Shown: positions 1 to 7,954 of the stretch, piece by piece
Numbering within the stretch: the first letter of the stretch is position 1
Layout: each line of letters opens with the position of its first letter
NCBI GenBank assembly: GCA_042434945.1
Contig: CP170191.1
Location: forward strand, 868,001 to 932,000
Direction: 5' to 3'
Origin: Escherichia hormaechei_A
GTDB lineage: Bacteria; Pseudomonadota; Gammaproteobacteria; Enterobacterales; Enterobacteriaceae
Length of the DNA: 64,000 nucleotides
Program-made: the position numbers and the translations under genes
The notes under the pieces: model-generated
Database searches by the model: none
The model's input: only the letters and a program-made list of their open reading frames with translations
What the model was told of the DNA's origin: nothing

Positions 1-309
1 ACACTGGGGGCCGGGCGCTGGCGCGTTTTCTTTACTATCACGTTACCGCTGACCTTACCGGGAATTATTGTTGGTACGGTACTGGCTTTTGCTCGTTCTC
101 TCGGTGAGTTTGGTGCAACCATCACCTTTGTGTCGAACATTCCTGGTGAAACGCGAACCATTCCTTCTGCCATGTATACCCTGATCCAGACCCCCGGCGG
201 GGAAAGTGGAGCGGCGAGACTGTGCATTATTTCTATTGCGCTGGCGATGATCTCCCTGTTGATTTCAGAATGGCTGGCCAGAATCAGCCGTGAACGGGCG
301 GGGCGCTAA
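1..309 (+). CDS. modB: Molybdate ABC transporter permease ModB, C-terminal part
   Basis: This is the last 102 codons of the inner-membrane permease of the molybdate importer ModABC; the 5' end lies outside the window. The fragment opens inside the cytoplasmic EAA-type loop ([11 protein letters not shown]) that contacts the ATPase and continues through the last membrane segments to a TAA stop. The sequence matches my memory of E. coli ModB without differences. It is followed two bases later by modC, so the two are translationally close. The partner substrate-binding protein gene modA should lie just upstream of the window. Confidence 0.93.
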
Positions 310-311
310 TC

Positions 312-1370
312 ATGCTGGAACTGAATTTTTCCCAGACGTTGGGCAACCATTGCCTGACTATTAATGAAACGCTGCCCGCCAATGGCATCACTGCTATCTT
401 TGGCGTCTCCGGTGCCGGAAAAACTTCGCTGATTAACGCCATCAGTGGACTGACGCGCCCGCAAAAAGGGCGGATTGTCCTCAATGGGCGGGTACTAAAT
501 GATGCCGAAAAAGGTATCTGCCTGACGCCGGAAAAGCGTCGCGTTGGCTATGTTTTTCAGGATGCGCGGCTGTTCCCGCATTACAAAGTGCGTGGCAATC
601 TGCGCTACGGCATGTCGAAAAGTATGGTCGATCAGTTCGATAAGCTGGTGGCGCTTTTAGGCATTGAACCGTTGCTTGACCGTTTACCAGGCAGCCTGTC
701 CGGAGGCGAAAAACAGCGCGTGGCGATTGGTCGGGCTTTGCTGACAGCACCGGAATTGCTGTTGCTGGATGAACCGCTGGCGTCACTGGATATTCCGCGT
801 AAACGCGAACTGTTGCCTTATCTGCAACGTCTGACGCGGGAAATCAACATCCCGATGTTGTATGTCAGCCATTCGCTGGATGAGATCCTCCATCTGGCAG
901 ACAGAGTGATGGTACTGGAAAACGGTCAGGTGAAAGCCTTTGGCGCGCTGGAAGAAGTCTGGGGGAGTAGCGTGATGAATCCGTGGCTGCCGAAAGAGCA
1001 ACAAAGTAGCATTCTGAAAGTGACGGTACTTGAGCATCATCCGCATTACGCGATGACTGCGCTGGCGCTGGGCGATCAGCATTTGTGGGTCAATAAGCTG
1101 GACGAACCGCTGCAAGCTGCGCTACGTATCCGCATTCAGGCTTCCGATGTTTCTCTGGTTTTACAACCGCCGCAGCAAACCAGCATTCGTAACGTATTGC
1201 GGGCAAAAGTTGTTAATAGTTATGACGACAACGGCCAGGTGGAAGTGGAGCTGGAAGTCGGCGGTAAAACGCTGTGGGCGCGTATCAGCCCGTGGGCCAG
1301 GGATGAACTGGCGATCAAACCTGGCCTGTGGCTGTACGCGCAAATTAAAAGTGTGTCGATAACCGCCTGA
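312..1370 (+). CDS. modC: Molybdate ABC transporter ATP-binding protein ModC
   Basis: ModC energises molybdate import by ModB on the cytoplasmic side of the inner membrane. The 352-residue protein has Walker A GVSGAGKT at residues 31-38, the Q-loop at VFQDARLF, the signature LSGGEKQ from about 129 and Walker B LLLLDEP at about 149-155. A molybdate/tungstate-binding TOBE-like domain fills the last 60 or so residues. Length equals the E. coli protein and I recall no differences from it. It is the last gene of the mod operon; ybhA converges on it with one base between the two stop codons. Confidence 0.97.
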
Positions 1371-2189
1371 TTAAATCAGGTGGCTATAAATGAACTGGGC
1401 AATGCTGTCGGTGGTGTTATCACCAATCACAATGTTGGCGCGCGCTTTTACCGCGTCATCGGCGTTGCCCATCGCCACGCCTGTACCAGCGGCTTCCAGC
1501 ATACTGATATCATTAAAGTTATCGCCGAATGCCACGACGTTTTCCATCGACCAACCTTGCGCCTCAACCCATTTCGTCAAACGTTTACCTTTGCTGTTGC
1601 CGCCGCGTGCAATATCAACCTGATCGTGCCAGGACCATTCACACTCCAGTCCCAGTTCATGTTCGACATGCTTACCAAAATGCTGCAATTGCGGCAGGTC
1701 ATCGTGCGTCAGGGCGAACTTCCATACGGCGTTAACTTGTTGCGCCGTTTCAGCCAGAGAAGCGACTTGTGTGAAAGTCGGACGCTGTTCCGGCGGCAGG
1801 GTTTGCGCCCAGTTAGATGTGCGAATGACATGCCCGGTCGGGTGCTCATAGACCATTGCATCATCGACATACATCAGACCGTGAATGTGGTGTTCATTCA
1901 GCATCTCAATGAGTTGCAGGGCTTTAATAACGGGCATTGGGTCCGCTTCCAGCACGGTTTTTGCATGATAATCATACAAATAGGTGCCATTACAGCAAAT
2001 AGCAGGTGTATCCAGCGCCAGCGCCTGATAAAAAGGATGAATAGCGACGTGATGGCGACCTGTGACGATGATTAATTGATAGCCTGCTTCCTGGGCTCGT
2101 TTGAGGGCCTCAAGAGAAGAGGGGAGCAGGGTTTTCTGAGGGGTAAGCAGTGTTCCGTCTAAATCCAGGGCAATCACTCGCGAGGTCAT
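1371..2189 (-). CDS. ybhA: HAD-superfamily (Cof-type) phosphatase YbhA, hybrid gene
   Basis: Cytoplasmic haloacid-dehalogenase phosphatase of the Cof class; the E. coli protein is described as a pyridoxal-phosphate phosphatase. The 272-residue product has the nucleophile motif DLDGTLL at residues 9-15, the C2 cap and the acidic C-terminal motif GDNFND. Residues from about 40 onward match E. coli as I remember it, whereas the first 38 residues carry several substitutions (TPQKTLL, EALKRAQEAGYQ), so the gene looks like a fusion of two alleles. It is convergent with modC and divergent from pgl. Confidence 0.94.
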   Translation of the reverse strand: MTSRVIALDLDGTLLTPQKTLLPSSLEALKRAQEAGYQLIIVTGRHHVAIHPFYQALALDTPAICCNGTYLYDYHAKTVLEADPMPVIKALQLIEMLNEHHIHGLMYVDDAMVYEHPTGHVIRTSNWAQTLPPEQRPTFTQVASLAETAQQVNAVWKFALTHDDLPQLQHFGKHVEHELGLECEWSWHDQVDIARGGNSKGKRLTKWVEAQGWSMENVVAFGDNFNDISMLEAAGTGVAMGNADDAVKARANIVIGDNTTDSIAQFIYSHLI

Positions 2190-2308
2190 TTTTTCTTCCG
2201 GGTTAATGTTGAATTTAAGGTCTGTCGGGATGGTACACCGAGAGCGGAACCATGCAAAATCCCGGACTACAATTCAGCATTCACCGTTAAAAATAATCAG
2301 GAGTATTC

Positions 2309-3304
2309 ATGAAACAAACCGTTTATACCGCCAGTCCTGAAAGTCAGCAGATCCATGTCTGGCGTTTGAATACAGAAGGTTCGCTTACGCTGGTTCAGGT
2401 TGTTGATGTGCCAGGCCAGGTGCAGCCGATGGTCGTCAGCCCGGATAAACGTTTTCTTTATGTCGGCGTACGCCCGGAATTCCGCGTGCTGGCATACCGC
2501 ATCTCCCCGGATGACGGCGCGCTGACCTATACCGCAGAAGCCCCGCTGCCGGGCAGCCCGACCCATATTTCCACTGACCATAAAGGCAACTTTATCTTCA
2601 GCGGCTCCTACAATGCAGGCTGCGTGAGCGTCACCCGCCTGGAAGACGGTATTCCCGTTGAAACCGTCGACGTGGTAGAAGGGCTAGAAGGTTGCCACTC
2701 CGCCAACATTTCGCCGGATAACCGCACGCTGTGGGTGCCAGCGCTTAAGCAGGACCGCATCTGCCTGTTCACCCTGAGCGATGACGGCCATCTGGTCGCG
2801 CAGAGCCCGGCGGAAGTCACCACCGTGGAAGGCGCAGGCCCGCGCCACATGGTCTTCCATCCGAATCAGCAGTATGCCTATGTCGTTAACGAGCTGAACA
2901 GCTCGGTAGACGTGTGGGAACTGAACGATCCTAACGGGCAGATCGAGTGCGTACAGACGCTGGACATGATGCCATCTGATTTCTCCGACACACGCTGGGC
3001 GGCAGACATTCACATTACGCCGGATGGCCGTCACCTGTATGCCTGTGACCGTACCTCCAGTCTGATCACCATCTTCAGCGTCTCTGAAGACGGCAGCGTT
3101 CTGGCAGTTGAAGGCTTCCAGCCGACAGAAACCCAGCCGCGCGGCTTTAATGTCGATCACAGCGGCAAATACCTGATTGCGGCGGGGCAGAAATCCCACC
3201 ACATTGCGCTCTATGAAATCCAGGGCGTGCAGGGCCTACTGGAAGAGAAAGGACGCTATGCGGTCGGACAAGGGCCGATGTGGGTTGTGATTAACGCTCA
3301 TTGA
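2309..3304 (+). CDS. pgl: 6-phosphogluconolactonase Pgl
   Basis: Hydrolyses 6-phosphogluconolactone to 6-phosphogluconate in the oxidative pentose phosphate pathway, in the cytoplasm. The 331 residues form the seven-bladed beta-propeller lactonase family (YbhE type), unrelated to the NagB-like lactonases. Conserved stretches GPRHMVFHP and ADIHITPDG are visible. It has the usual family length but many substitutions relative to E. coli, as expected for another genus. A strong ribosome site (CAGGAG) precedes the ATG, and a bidirectional terminator separates it from the convergent ybhC. Confidence 0.96.
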   Translation: MKQTVYTASPESQQIHVWRLNTEGSLTLVQVVDVPGQVQPMVVSPDKRFLYVGVRPEFRVLAYRISPDDGALTYTAEAPLPGSPTHISTDHKGNFIFSGSYNAGCVSVTRLEDGIPVETVDVVEGLEGCHSANISPDNRTLWVPALKQDRICLFTLSDDGHLVAQSPAEVTTVEGAGPRHMVFHPNQQYAYVVNELNSSVDVWELNDPNGQIECVQTLDMMPSDFSDTRWAADIHITPDGRHLYACDRTSSLITIFSVSEDGSVLAVEGFQPTETQPRGFNVDHSGKYLIAAGQKSHHIALYEIQGVQGLLEEKGRYAVGQGPMWVVINAH

Positions 3305-3313
3305 TCCGTAGAC

Positions 3314-3344
3314 GAAAAAAACCTCGCAAATGCGAGGTTTTTTT
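3314..3344. terminator. Bidirectional rho-independent terminator pgl/ybhC
   Basis: A 9-bp stem AACCTCGCA / TGCGAGGTT with a two-base loop is flanked by an A-run on the left and a T-run on the right, so it can stop transcription from both convergent genes. Confidence 0.85.
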
Positions 3345-3365
3345 TATGCGCGGTTAATGCATGAG

Positions 3366-3397
3366 GTAGGCCGGGTAAGGCGCAGCCGCCACCCGGC
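3366..3397. repeat. REP element, non-E. coli type
   Basis: Imperfect palindrome beginning GTAGGCCGGGTAAGGCG and ending CCACCCGGC. The same form recurs after hutH and after rlmF. It differs from the E. coli form (GGCCGGATAAGGCG...CATCCGGC) found after uvrB in this window. Confidence 0.75.
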
Positions 3398-3407
3398 AGC
3401 AGGCATT

Positions 3408-4691
3408 TTACTGCTTCGGCTCAGCAACCACTTTGCTACCCAGACCGCGGTTGTTGTATTCCCACATGCGGTTAAAGTTAGCGTCGTTCAGGTTACGCTG
3501 CACGTTGTCTTTATCATCCACCGTGCCGGTGTTGCCGGAGAAAGGACGTTTCGAGATCGCCGCATCCGCCCACGGTTTTGCCATGTTAAAGCCTTCGTTA
3601 ATCACGCTGTCGCGGATCACGACCTGGCCGTTAGTGGCGGAGTCCACGTCCAGCGAGCGACCAAGCTGCGCCACGCCATCGCCAGCAGCAGTAAAGCGGC
3701 TATTCACGGCCAGGAAGCCATAGAACAGGTTAGACTGCGTGGCCGGGGCAAAGACGTAACCTTCCTGCTGCGTACGTGAATTCACCACGCGGAAGTCGGT
3801 GTTATCAAATACCACCGCGCCGCGGCCAGAGACCATATCCACGTCGCCTTCAATGTAGCTGTTGGTGACCAGAGTACGCGTCAGACGGTTGTTCTGAAGG
3901 GTATTCTGCACGCCGCTGTTGGTCACGAAGAAGGTGTTCTGGCGGCCCAGGATATTGACGTTGTTAATCTGTACCTTGTCGCCATCGCTACGCAGCGCCA
4001 CGGCCTGATGATTACCTGCGTCAACGCTGTCGCCCAGGGTGTTCTGAATGGTCAGGTTCTGCAATTGCAGGCCATTGTTCTGTGACCAGAATACCGCCGA
4101 ACACATCACGCCAATGGTGGCGGCACGCTTGCGCTGGCAGTTATCAAACATATACCACGCCGGTTTACCTGGCATGTATTTACCGGCCGGGTTCACCAGA
4201 TGGCGCCAGGTGGTGCTGTCGATCTCTGAATCAATCGCCAGGCCAATTTTTACGTCGACCGCTTTTTCGCCCAGGCCGTAAAGCGTAATGCTTCCCGGTG
4301 CCGCCGGAACATAAACGGTTCCTTCGTATTCACCCGGCAGGATGGCAATGTACTGACGAGATGCGCTGTGTTTGGTAATTGCGGCATCAACGGCTGCCTG
4401 AATAGAGGTGTGTGTAACGCCCTCTGCCCCGGCCGGGCCGACAACGAAGTCTGGCTGTTTCGGCAGGTTAATAGAAGAAGGCGTCCACGGGGCTGCATTG
4501 GGATCCATCGCCGAGAAATAGTGCGCACGGGTGAAGTTCTTCGCTTCAGCCGCTGACAGGATCGGACGGGAAGCGGTGCCCGGAGCAACCTGCTCAGAAG
4601 GTTGCTGATCCGGTGGTGTTGAACTGCAAGCGGATAAAGTCACGCCAAAGGCGAGTGCCAACGCCAGACGGGAAATCCTGGAAATATTCAA
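3408..4691 (-). CDS. ybhC: Outer-membrane lipoprotein of the pectinesterase family YbhC
   Basis: A 427-residue lipoprotein with an N-terminal signal ending in the lipobox LSAC (Cys22) followed by a Pro/Gln-rich tether, then a right-handed parallel beta-helix of the pectin methylesterase family. The E. coli homologue is an outer-membrane lipoprotein reported to have acyl-CoA thioester hydrolase activity rather than pectinesterase activity. The beta-helix motif GDVDMVSGRGAVVFDN and the C-terminal repeats are conserved. It is transcribed away from the hut cluster, and a lambda-type attB core lies just upstream of its start. Confidence 0.92.
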   Translation of the reverse strand: MNISRISRLALALAFGVTLSACSSTPPDQQPSEQVAPGTASRPILSAAEAKNFTRAHYFSAMDPNAAPWTPSSINLPKQPDFVVGPAGAEGVTHTSIQAAVDAAITKHSASRQYIAILPGEYEGTVYVPAAPGSITLYGLGEKAVDVKIGLAIDSEIDSTTWRHLVNPAGKYMPGKPAWYMFDNCQRKRAATIGVMCSAVFWSQNNGLQLQNLTIQNTLGDSVDAGNHQAVALRSDGDKVQINNVNILGRQNTFFVTNSGVQNTLQNNRLTRTLVTNSYIEGDVDMVSGRGAVVFDNTDFRVVNSRTQQEGYVFAPATQSNLFYGFLAVNSRFTAAGDGVAQLGRSLDVDSATNGQVVIRDSVINEGFNMAKPWADAAISKRPFSGNTGTVDDKDNVQRNLNDANFNRMWEYNNRGLGSKVVAEPKQ

Positions 4692-4738
4692 GGTAATGCT
4701 CCTGGGTATGCAAGTCTTATCTGGATAGACGAAATAGC

Positions 4739-4759
4739 CTGCTTTTTTATACTAAGTTG
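4739..4759 (+). other. attB: Phage lambda-type attB site, unoccupied
   Basis: The 15-bp lambda crossover core GCTTTTTTATACTAA is present at 4741-4755, flanked by CT on the left and GTTG on the right. It lies between ybhC and the next genes, the same side of ybhC as attB in E. coli K-12. On the reverse strand the right arm reads CAACTTAGT, which fits the integrase core-site consensus CAACTTNNT; in K-12 attB I recall CAAGTTAGT. No phage genes are adjacent. Confidence 0.8.
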
Positions 4760-4879
4760 AGCGAAACGGGAAGATAAAAACCGGAAAAGTTGCATTTTTG
4801 CCCGCAGGCGACGGGAAAGTCATCACAAATAAATAACATTTTCCCCCAATGCGGTTGACAGCAGGCGGCAGATGAAAAT

Positions 4880-4912
4880 AAATGTCTATACAACCCATGA
4901 CAAGTGGAAGGC
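4880..4912 (+). promoter_or_regulatory. Putative HutC operator upstream of hutI
   Basis: TGTCTATACA at 4883-4892, followed by CCATGACAAG, repeats the core of the site in front of hutU (TTGTCTATACAAG). It ends close to the hutI ribosome site (GGAAGG), so a bound GntR-type HutC repressor would block hutIGC expression and regulate its own gene. Inferred from the repeated motif and known hut regulation. Confidence 0.7.
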
Positions 4913-4914
4913 AC

Positions 4915-6138
4915 ATGCAGCAGCTTCATCCCGATGATGTGATATGGCGAAATGCGCGACTGGCAACCCTGGCGACAGGTGAGGCGGAGCCCTACGGCCT
5001 GAGAGAACAACATGCCCTCGTTGTGCGCGGCCAGACGATTCTGGCCATTATTCCTGAATCCGAGATCCCCTCCGGGCATCGTCAGTGTGTCGATCTCGAC
5101 GGGCGTCTGGTTACCCCCGGCCTGATCGATTGCCACACCCATCTGGTGTTCGGCGGCGATCGCGCAGCGGAATGGGAGCAACGGCTTAACGGCGTGTCAT
5201 ATCAGACCATTAGCGCGCAGGGCGGCGGAATTAACGCCACGGTCACGGCCACCCGCAACAGTTCGCCGGAAACGCTCCTGACGGTGGCGCAGCAGCGACT
5301 CCAGCGGCTGATGAATGAAGGCGTAACGACCGTTGAAATCAAATCGGGATACGGACTGAATGCCGAAGCCGAAGAGAAAATGCTGCTGGTTGCCCGCCAG
5401 CTCAGCCTGAATAATCTGGTCGATATCAGCCCGACGCTGCTGGCCGCGCACGCCGTTCCTGCCGAGTACCGACAGGATCCGGATGCCTATCTGGCGCTGG
5501 TCTGTGAGCAGATCATGCCCACGCTGTGGCAAAAAGAGTTATTTGAAGCGGTGGACGTGTTTTGTGAAAACGTCGGCTTTACCCCGGCGCAAACCGAGCG
5601 CCTGTTCCGGGCCGCCGCCGCGCTCGGGATCCCGGTAAAAGGGCATGTAGAACAACTGTCAAATCTCGGCGGCGCGGCGCTGGTCAGCCAGTATAAAGGG
5701 CTGTCGGCCGATCATATTGAATATCTCGATGATGCAGGTATTCAGGCGATGGCGCAAAGCGGCACGGTGGCGGTATTGCTCCCCGGCGCGTTCTATTTTC
5801 TTCAGGAGCGCCAGCGTCCACCGGTGGCGCAGTTGAGAGAGCAGGGCGTGCCGATGGCGGTGGCTACCGACTACAATCCGGGCACCAGCCCGTTTGCCAG
5901 CCTGCATCTGGCAATGAACATGGCCTGCGTCCAGTTTGGCCTCACGCCGGAAGAGGCCTGGGCTGGCGTGACGCGGCATGCGGCGCAGGCGCTAGGACGT
6001 GGTGCGACGCACGGGCAGTTAAAGCCCGGTTATGTGGCTGATTTCGTCGTTTGGGAGGCGAATCATCCGGTTGAGATGGTTTACGAGCCGGGGCGGAATC
6101 CTATGTATCAACGCGTGTTTCGGGGGCAGGTAGCATGA
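4915..6138 (+). CDS. hutI: Imidazolonepropionase HutI
   Basis: Third step of histidine degradation: hydrolyses 4-imidazolone-5-propionate to N-formimino-L-glutamate in the cytoplasm. A 407-residue amidohydrolase-fold enzyme with the metal-binding pair HTH (His74 and His76) in DCHTHLVF and later metal-site histidines near KGHVEQ and SADHIEYL. The start at 4915 is chosen because GGAAGG is well spaced before it; an ATG at 4882 lies inside the operator. The stop overlaps hutG by four bases (ATGA), indicating coupled translation. Not present in E. coli K-12. Confidence 0.95.
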   Translation: MQQLHPDDVIWRNARLATLATGEAEPYGLREQHALVVRGQTILAIIPESEIPSGHRQCVDLDGRLVTPGLIDCHTHLVFGGDRAAEWEQRLNGVSYQTISAQGGGINATVTATRNSSPETLLTVAQQRLQRLMNEGVTTVEIKSGYGLNAEAEEKMLLVARQLSLNNLVDISPTLLAAHAVPAEYRQDPDAYLALVCEQIMPTLWQKELFEAVDVFCENVGFTPAQTERLFRAAAALGIPVKGHVEQLSNLGGAALVSQYKGLSADHIEYLDDAGIQAMAQSGTVAVLLPGAFYFLQERQRPPVAQLREQGVPMAVATDYNPGTSPFASLHLAMNMACVQFGLTPEEAWAGVTRHAAQALGRGATHGQLKPGYVADFVVWEANHPVEMVYEPGRNPMYQRVFRGQVA

Positions 6139-7073
6139 AACTGTGGCATCCCGTCTCTCCGCAGGTCTGGCAGGGTCGTGACGACAGCGCCGAGTCCAGC
6201 ACCGCGAAACGTCTCTTCCAGACCATACAACAGCGCGAACACTTTTCTCCCGCGCCGTCAGGCATCGCCCTGCTGGGCTTTGAATGTGATGAAGGGGTTA
6301 AGCGTAACCAGGGCAGGCCCGGTGCTGCACAGGCGCCCGATGTGTTGCGTGGCGCGCTGGCGAATATGGCGAGCCATCAGGGTCATGCGCGCCTCGTGGA
6401 TATGGGCGCTATTTATGTTGAAGGCCACGCGCTGGAGGCGGCACAGCAGGCGCTGAGCGAGGCCATAACCGCGTGCCAGCAATCCGGGATGCGTACTCTG
6501 GTTTTCGGCGGTGGACATGAAACCGCCTGGGCGCACGGGCGCGGCGTGCTGGACGCCTTTCCGAACGATCGCCTTGCGGTGATCAACCTGGATGCGCACC
6601 TCGATTTACGCAAGGCCGAACGGGCAACGTCCGGCACGCCGTTCCGCCAGCTGGCGCACTACTGCGCGTCTCAGTCGCGGGTGTTTCACTACGCCTGCCT
6701 GGGGGTAAGCCGTGCGGCGAATACTCAGGCGCTGTGGGAGGAAGCTGAGCGGTTGAACGTGACGCTGGTTGAAGATCTCGATTTTCGCCGGGATGCGCTA
6801 TCCGTGCTGGATAGCGTGCTTGCGCAGGCAGACCGGGTTTATCTCACCGTTGACCTTGATGTGCTGCCTGCCGCAGAGATGCCCGCCGTGTCCGCCCCTG
6901 CGGCTTTGGGGATCCCGGCGCTGGATCTGTTCCCGGTGATTGAGCGTATCTGCCGAAGCGGTAAACTACAGGCGGCGGATCTGGTGGAATTCAATCCGCA
7001 CTACGATCGGGACGGACAGGGCGCTAAGCTTGCCGCCCGACTGGCCTGGCAAATTGCTCACTGGTGGGCATAA
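6135..7073 (+). CDS. hutG: Formimidoylglutamase HutG
   Basis: Last step of this hut branch: hydrolyses N-formimidoyl-L-glutamate to glutamate and formamide. The 312-residue protein is a binuclear-manganese ureohydrolase (arginase family). Metal-site motifs are GGGHE (His128), NLDAHLDLR (Asp153, His155, Asp157) and TVDLDVLP. The presence of HutG rather than a HutF/formylglutamate branch implies the four-enzyme pathway that releases formamide. Coupled to hutI by ATGA, followed by hutC. Confidence 0.94.
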   Translation: MKLWHPVSPQVWQGRDDSAESSTAKRLFQTIQQREHFSPAPSGIALLGFECDEGVKRNQGRPGAAQAPDVLRGALANMASHQGHARLVDMGAIYVEGHALEAAQQALSEAITACQQSGMRTLVFGGGHETAWAHGRGVLDAFPNDRLAVINLDAHLDLRKAERATSGTPFRQLAHYCASQSRVFHYACLGVSRAANTQALWEEAERLNVTLVEDLDFRRDALSVLDSVLAQADRVYLTVDLDVLPAAEMPAVSAPAALGIPALDLFPVIERICRSGKLQAADLVEFNPHYDRDGQGAKLAARLAWQIAHWWA

Positions 7074-7092
7074 CAACATTCAAGGAGTCATG

Positions 7093-7827
7093 ATGTTTTC
7101 ACGCTCGCCCCTGCCGCAGCCGAGCCCTCCCGCGCCTTTTTACGAAAAGGTGAAGCAGGCGATCAGCGAAAAAATCGCCGCCGGCGTCTGGCGCCCGCAC
7201 GACCGCATTCCGTCCGAGGCCGAGCTGGTGGCGCAGTTTGGCTTTAGCCGAATGACCATTAACCGCGCACTGCGTGAACTGACCGATGAAGGGTTGCTGG
7301 TGCGTTTGCAGGGTGTCGGAACCTTTGTCGCCGAGCCAAAAGGACAGTCGGCGCTGTTTGAAATCCGCAGCATTGCCGATGAAATTGCCGCCCGCAACCA
7401 TCAGCACCACTGCGAGGTGCTGGTGCTTGAAGAGACGCAGGCCAGCGCCGAACAGGCCATCGAGCTGAACGTTACCGAGGGCACCCGGATTTTCCATTCG
7501 GTGATGGTGCATTATGAGAACGACATTCCGGTCCAGATTGAAGATCGCTGCGTCAACGCGGAGCGGATACCGGATTACCTGAGCCAGGATTACACCCAAA
7601 CCACACCGCATGCGTATCTCTCGCTCGTCGCCCCGCTGACGGAAGGGGAGCATATCGTGGAAGCCGTGCGCGCCACGCCGCAGGAGTGCGAGCTGTTGCG
7701 TATTAAAGAGCACGATCCCTGTCTGCTGATCCGCCGTCGTACCTGGTCGTCCTCGCAAATTGTGTCGCATGCGAAGCTGCTATTCCCGGGGAATCGCTAC
7801 CGGTTGCAGGGCCACTTTATGTCATAA
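7093..7827 (+). CDS. hutC: Histidine utilisation repressor HutC
   Basis: A 244-residue GntR/HutC-family repressor that responds to urocanate. An N-terminal winged helix-turn-helix (about residues 12-80, FGFSRMTINRALRELTDEGLLVRLQGVG region) precedes a UTRA ligand-binding domain. Two adjacent ATG codons exist (7090 and 7093); AAGGAG at 7082-7087 is better spaced for the second. It is the third gene of the hutIGC unit and should act on the operators before hutI and hutU, closing an autoregulatory loop. Confidence 0.93.
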   Translation: MFSRSPLPQPSPPAPFYEKVKQAISEKIAAGVWRPHDRIPSEAELVAQFGFSRMTINRALRELTDEGLLVRLQGVGTFVAEPKGQSALFEIRSIADEIAARNHQHHCEVLVLEETQASAEQAIELNVTEGTRIFHSVMVHYENDIPVQIEDRCVNAERIPDYLSQDYTQTTPHAYLSLVAPLTEGEHIVEAVRATPQECELLRIKEHDPCLLIRRRTWSSSQIVSHAKLLFPGNRYRLQGHFMS

Positions 7828-7894
7828 GTTTTATAAGCGTGATCGCTAACGCAATATAGCAAAATTGTATCTTTTTTGTTAAATCCGATCTTGT

Positions 7895-7920
7895 GTGTGC
7901 TTGTCTATACAAGTATATCT
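7895..7920 (+). promoter_or_regulatory. HutC operator in the hutUH promoter region
   Basis: Inverted repeat CTTGT-N4-ACAAG (CTTGTCTATACAAG, 7900-7913), followed by TATATCT. It shares TGTCTATACA with the site before hutI. Its place 35-55 bases upstream of hutU suits repression of the hutUH promoter. Confidence 0.75.
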
Positions 7921-7954
7921 AAATGCATCACCTGTCCCTTATGAGGAACACACA

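Noticed and set aside
4735..4915. A prophage or integrase at the lambda-type attB
   Set aside because: Only the core is present once; no second att copy, integrase or phage gene is seen nearby.
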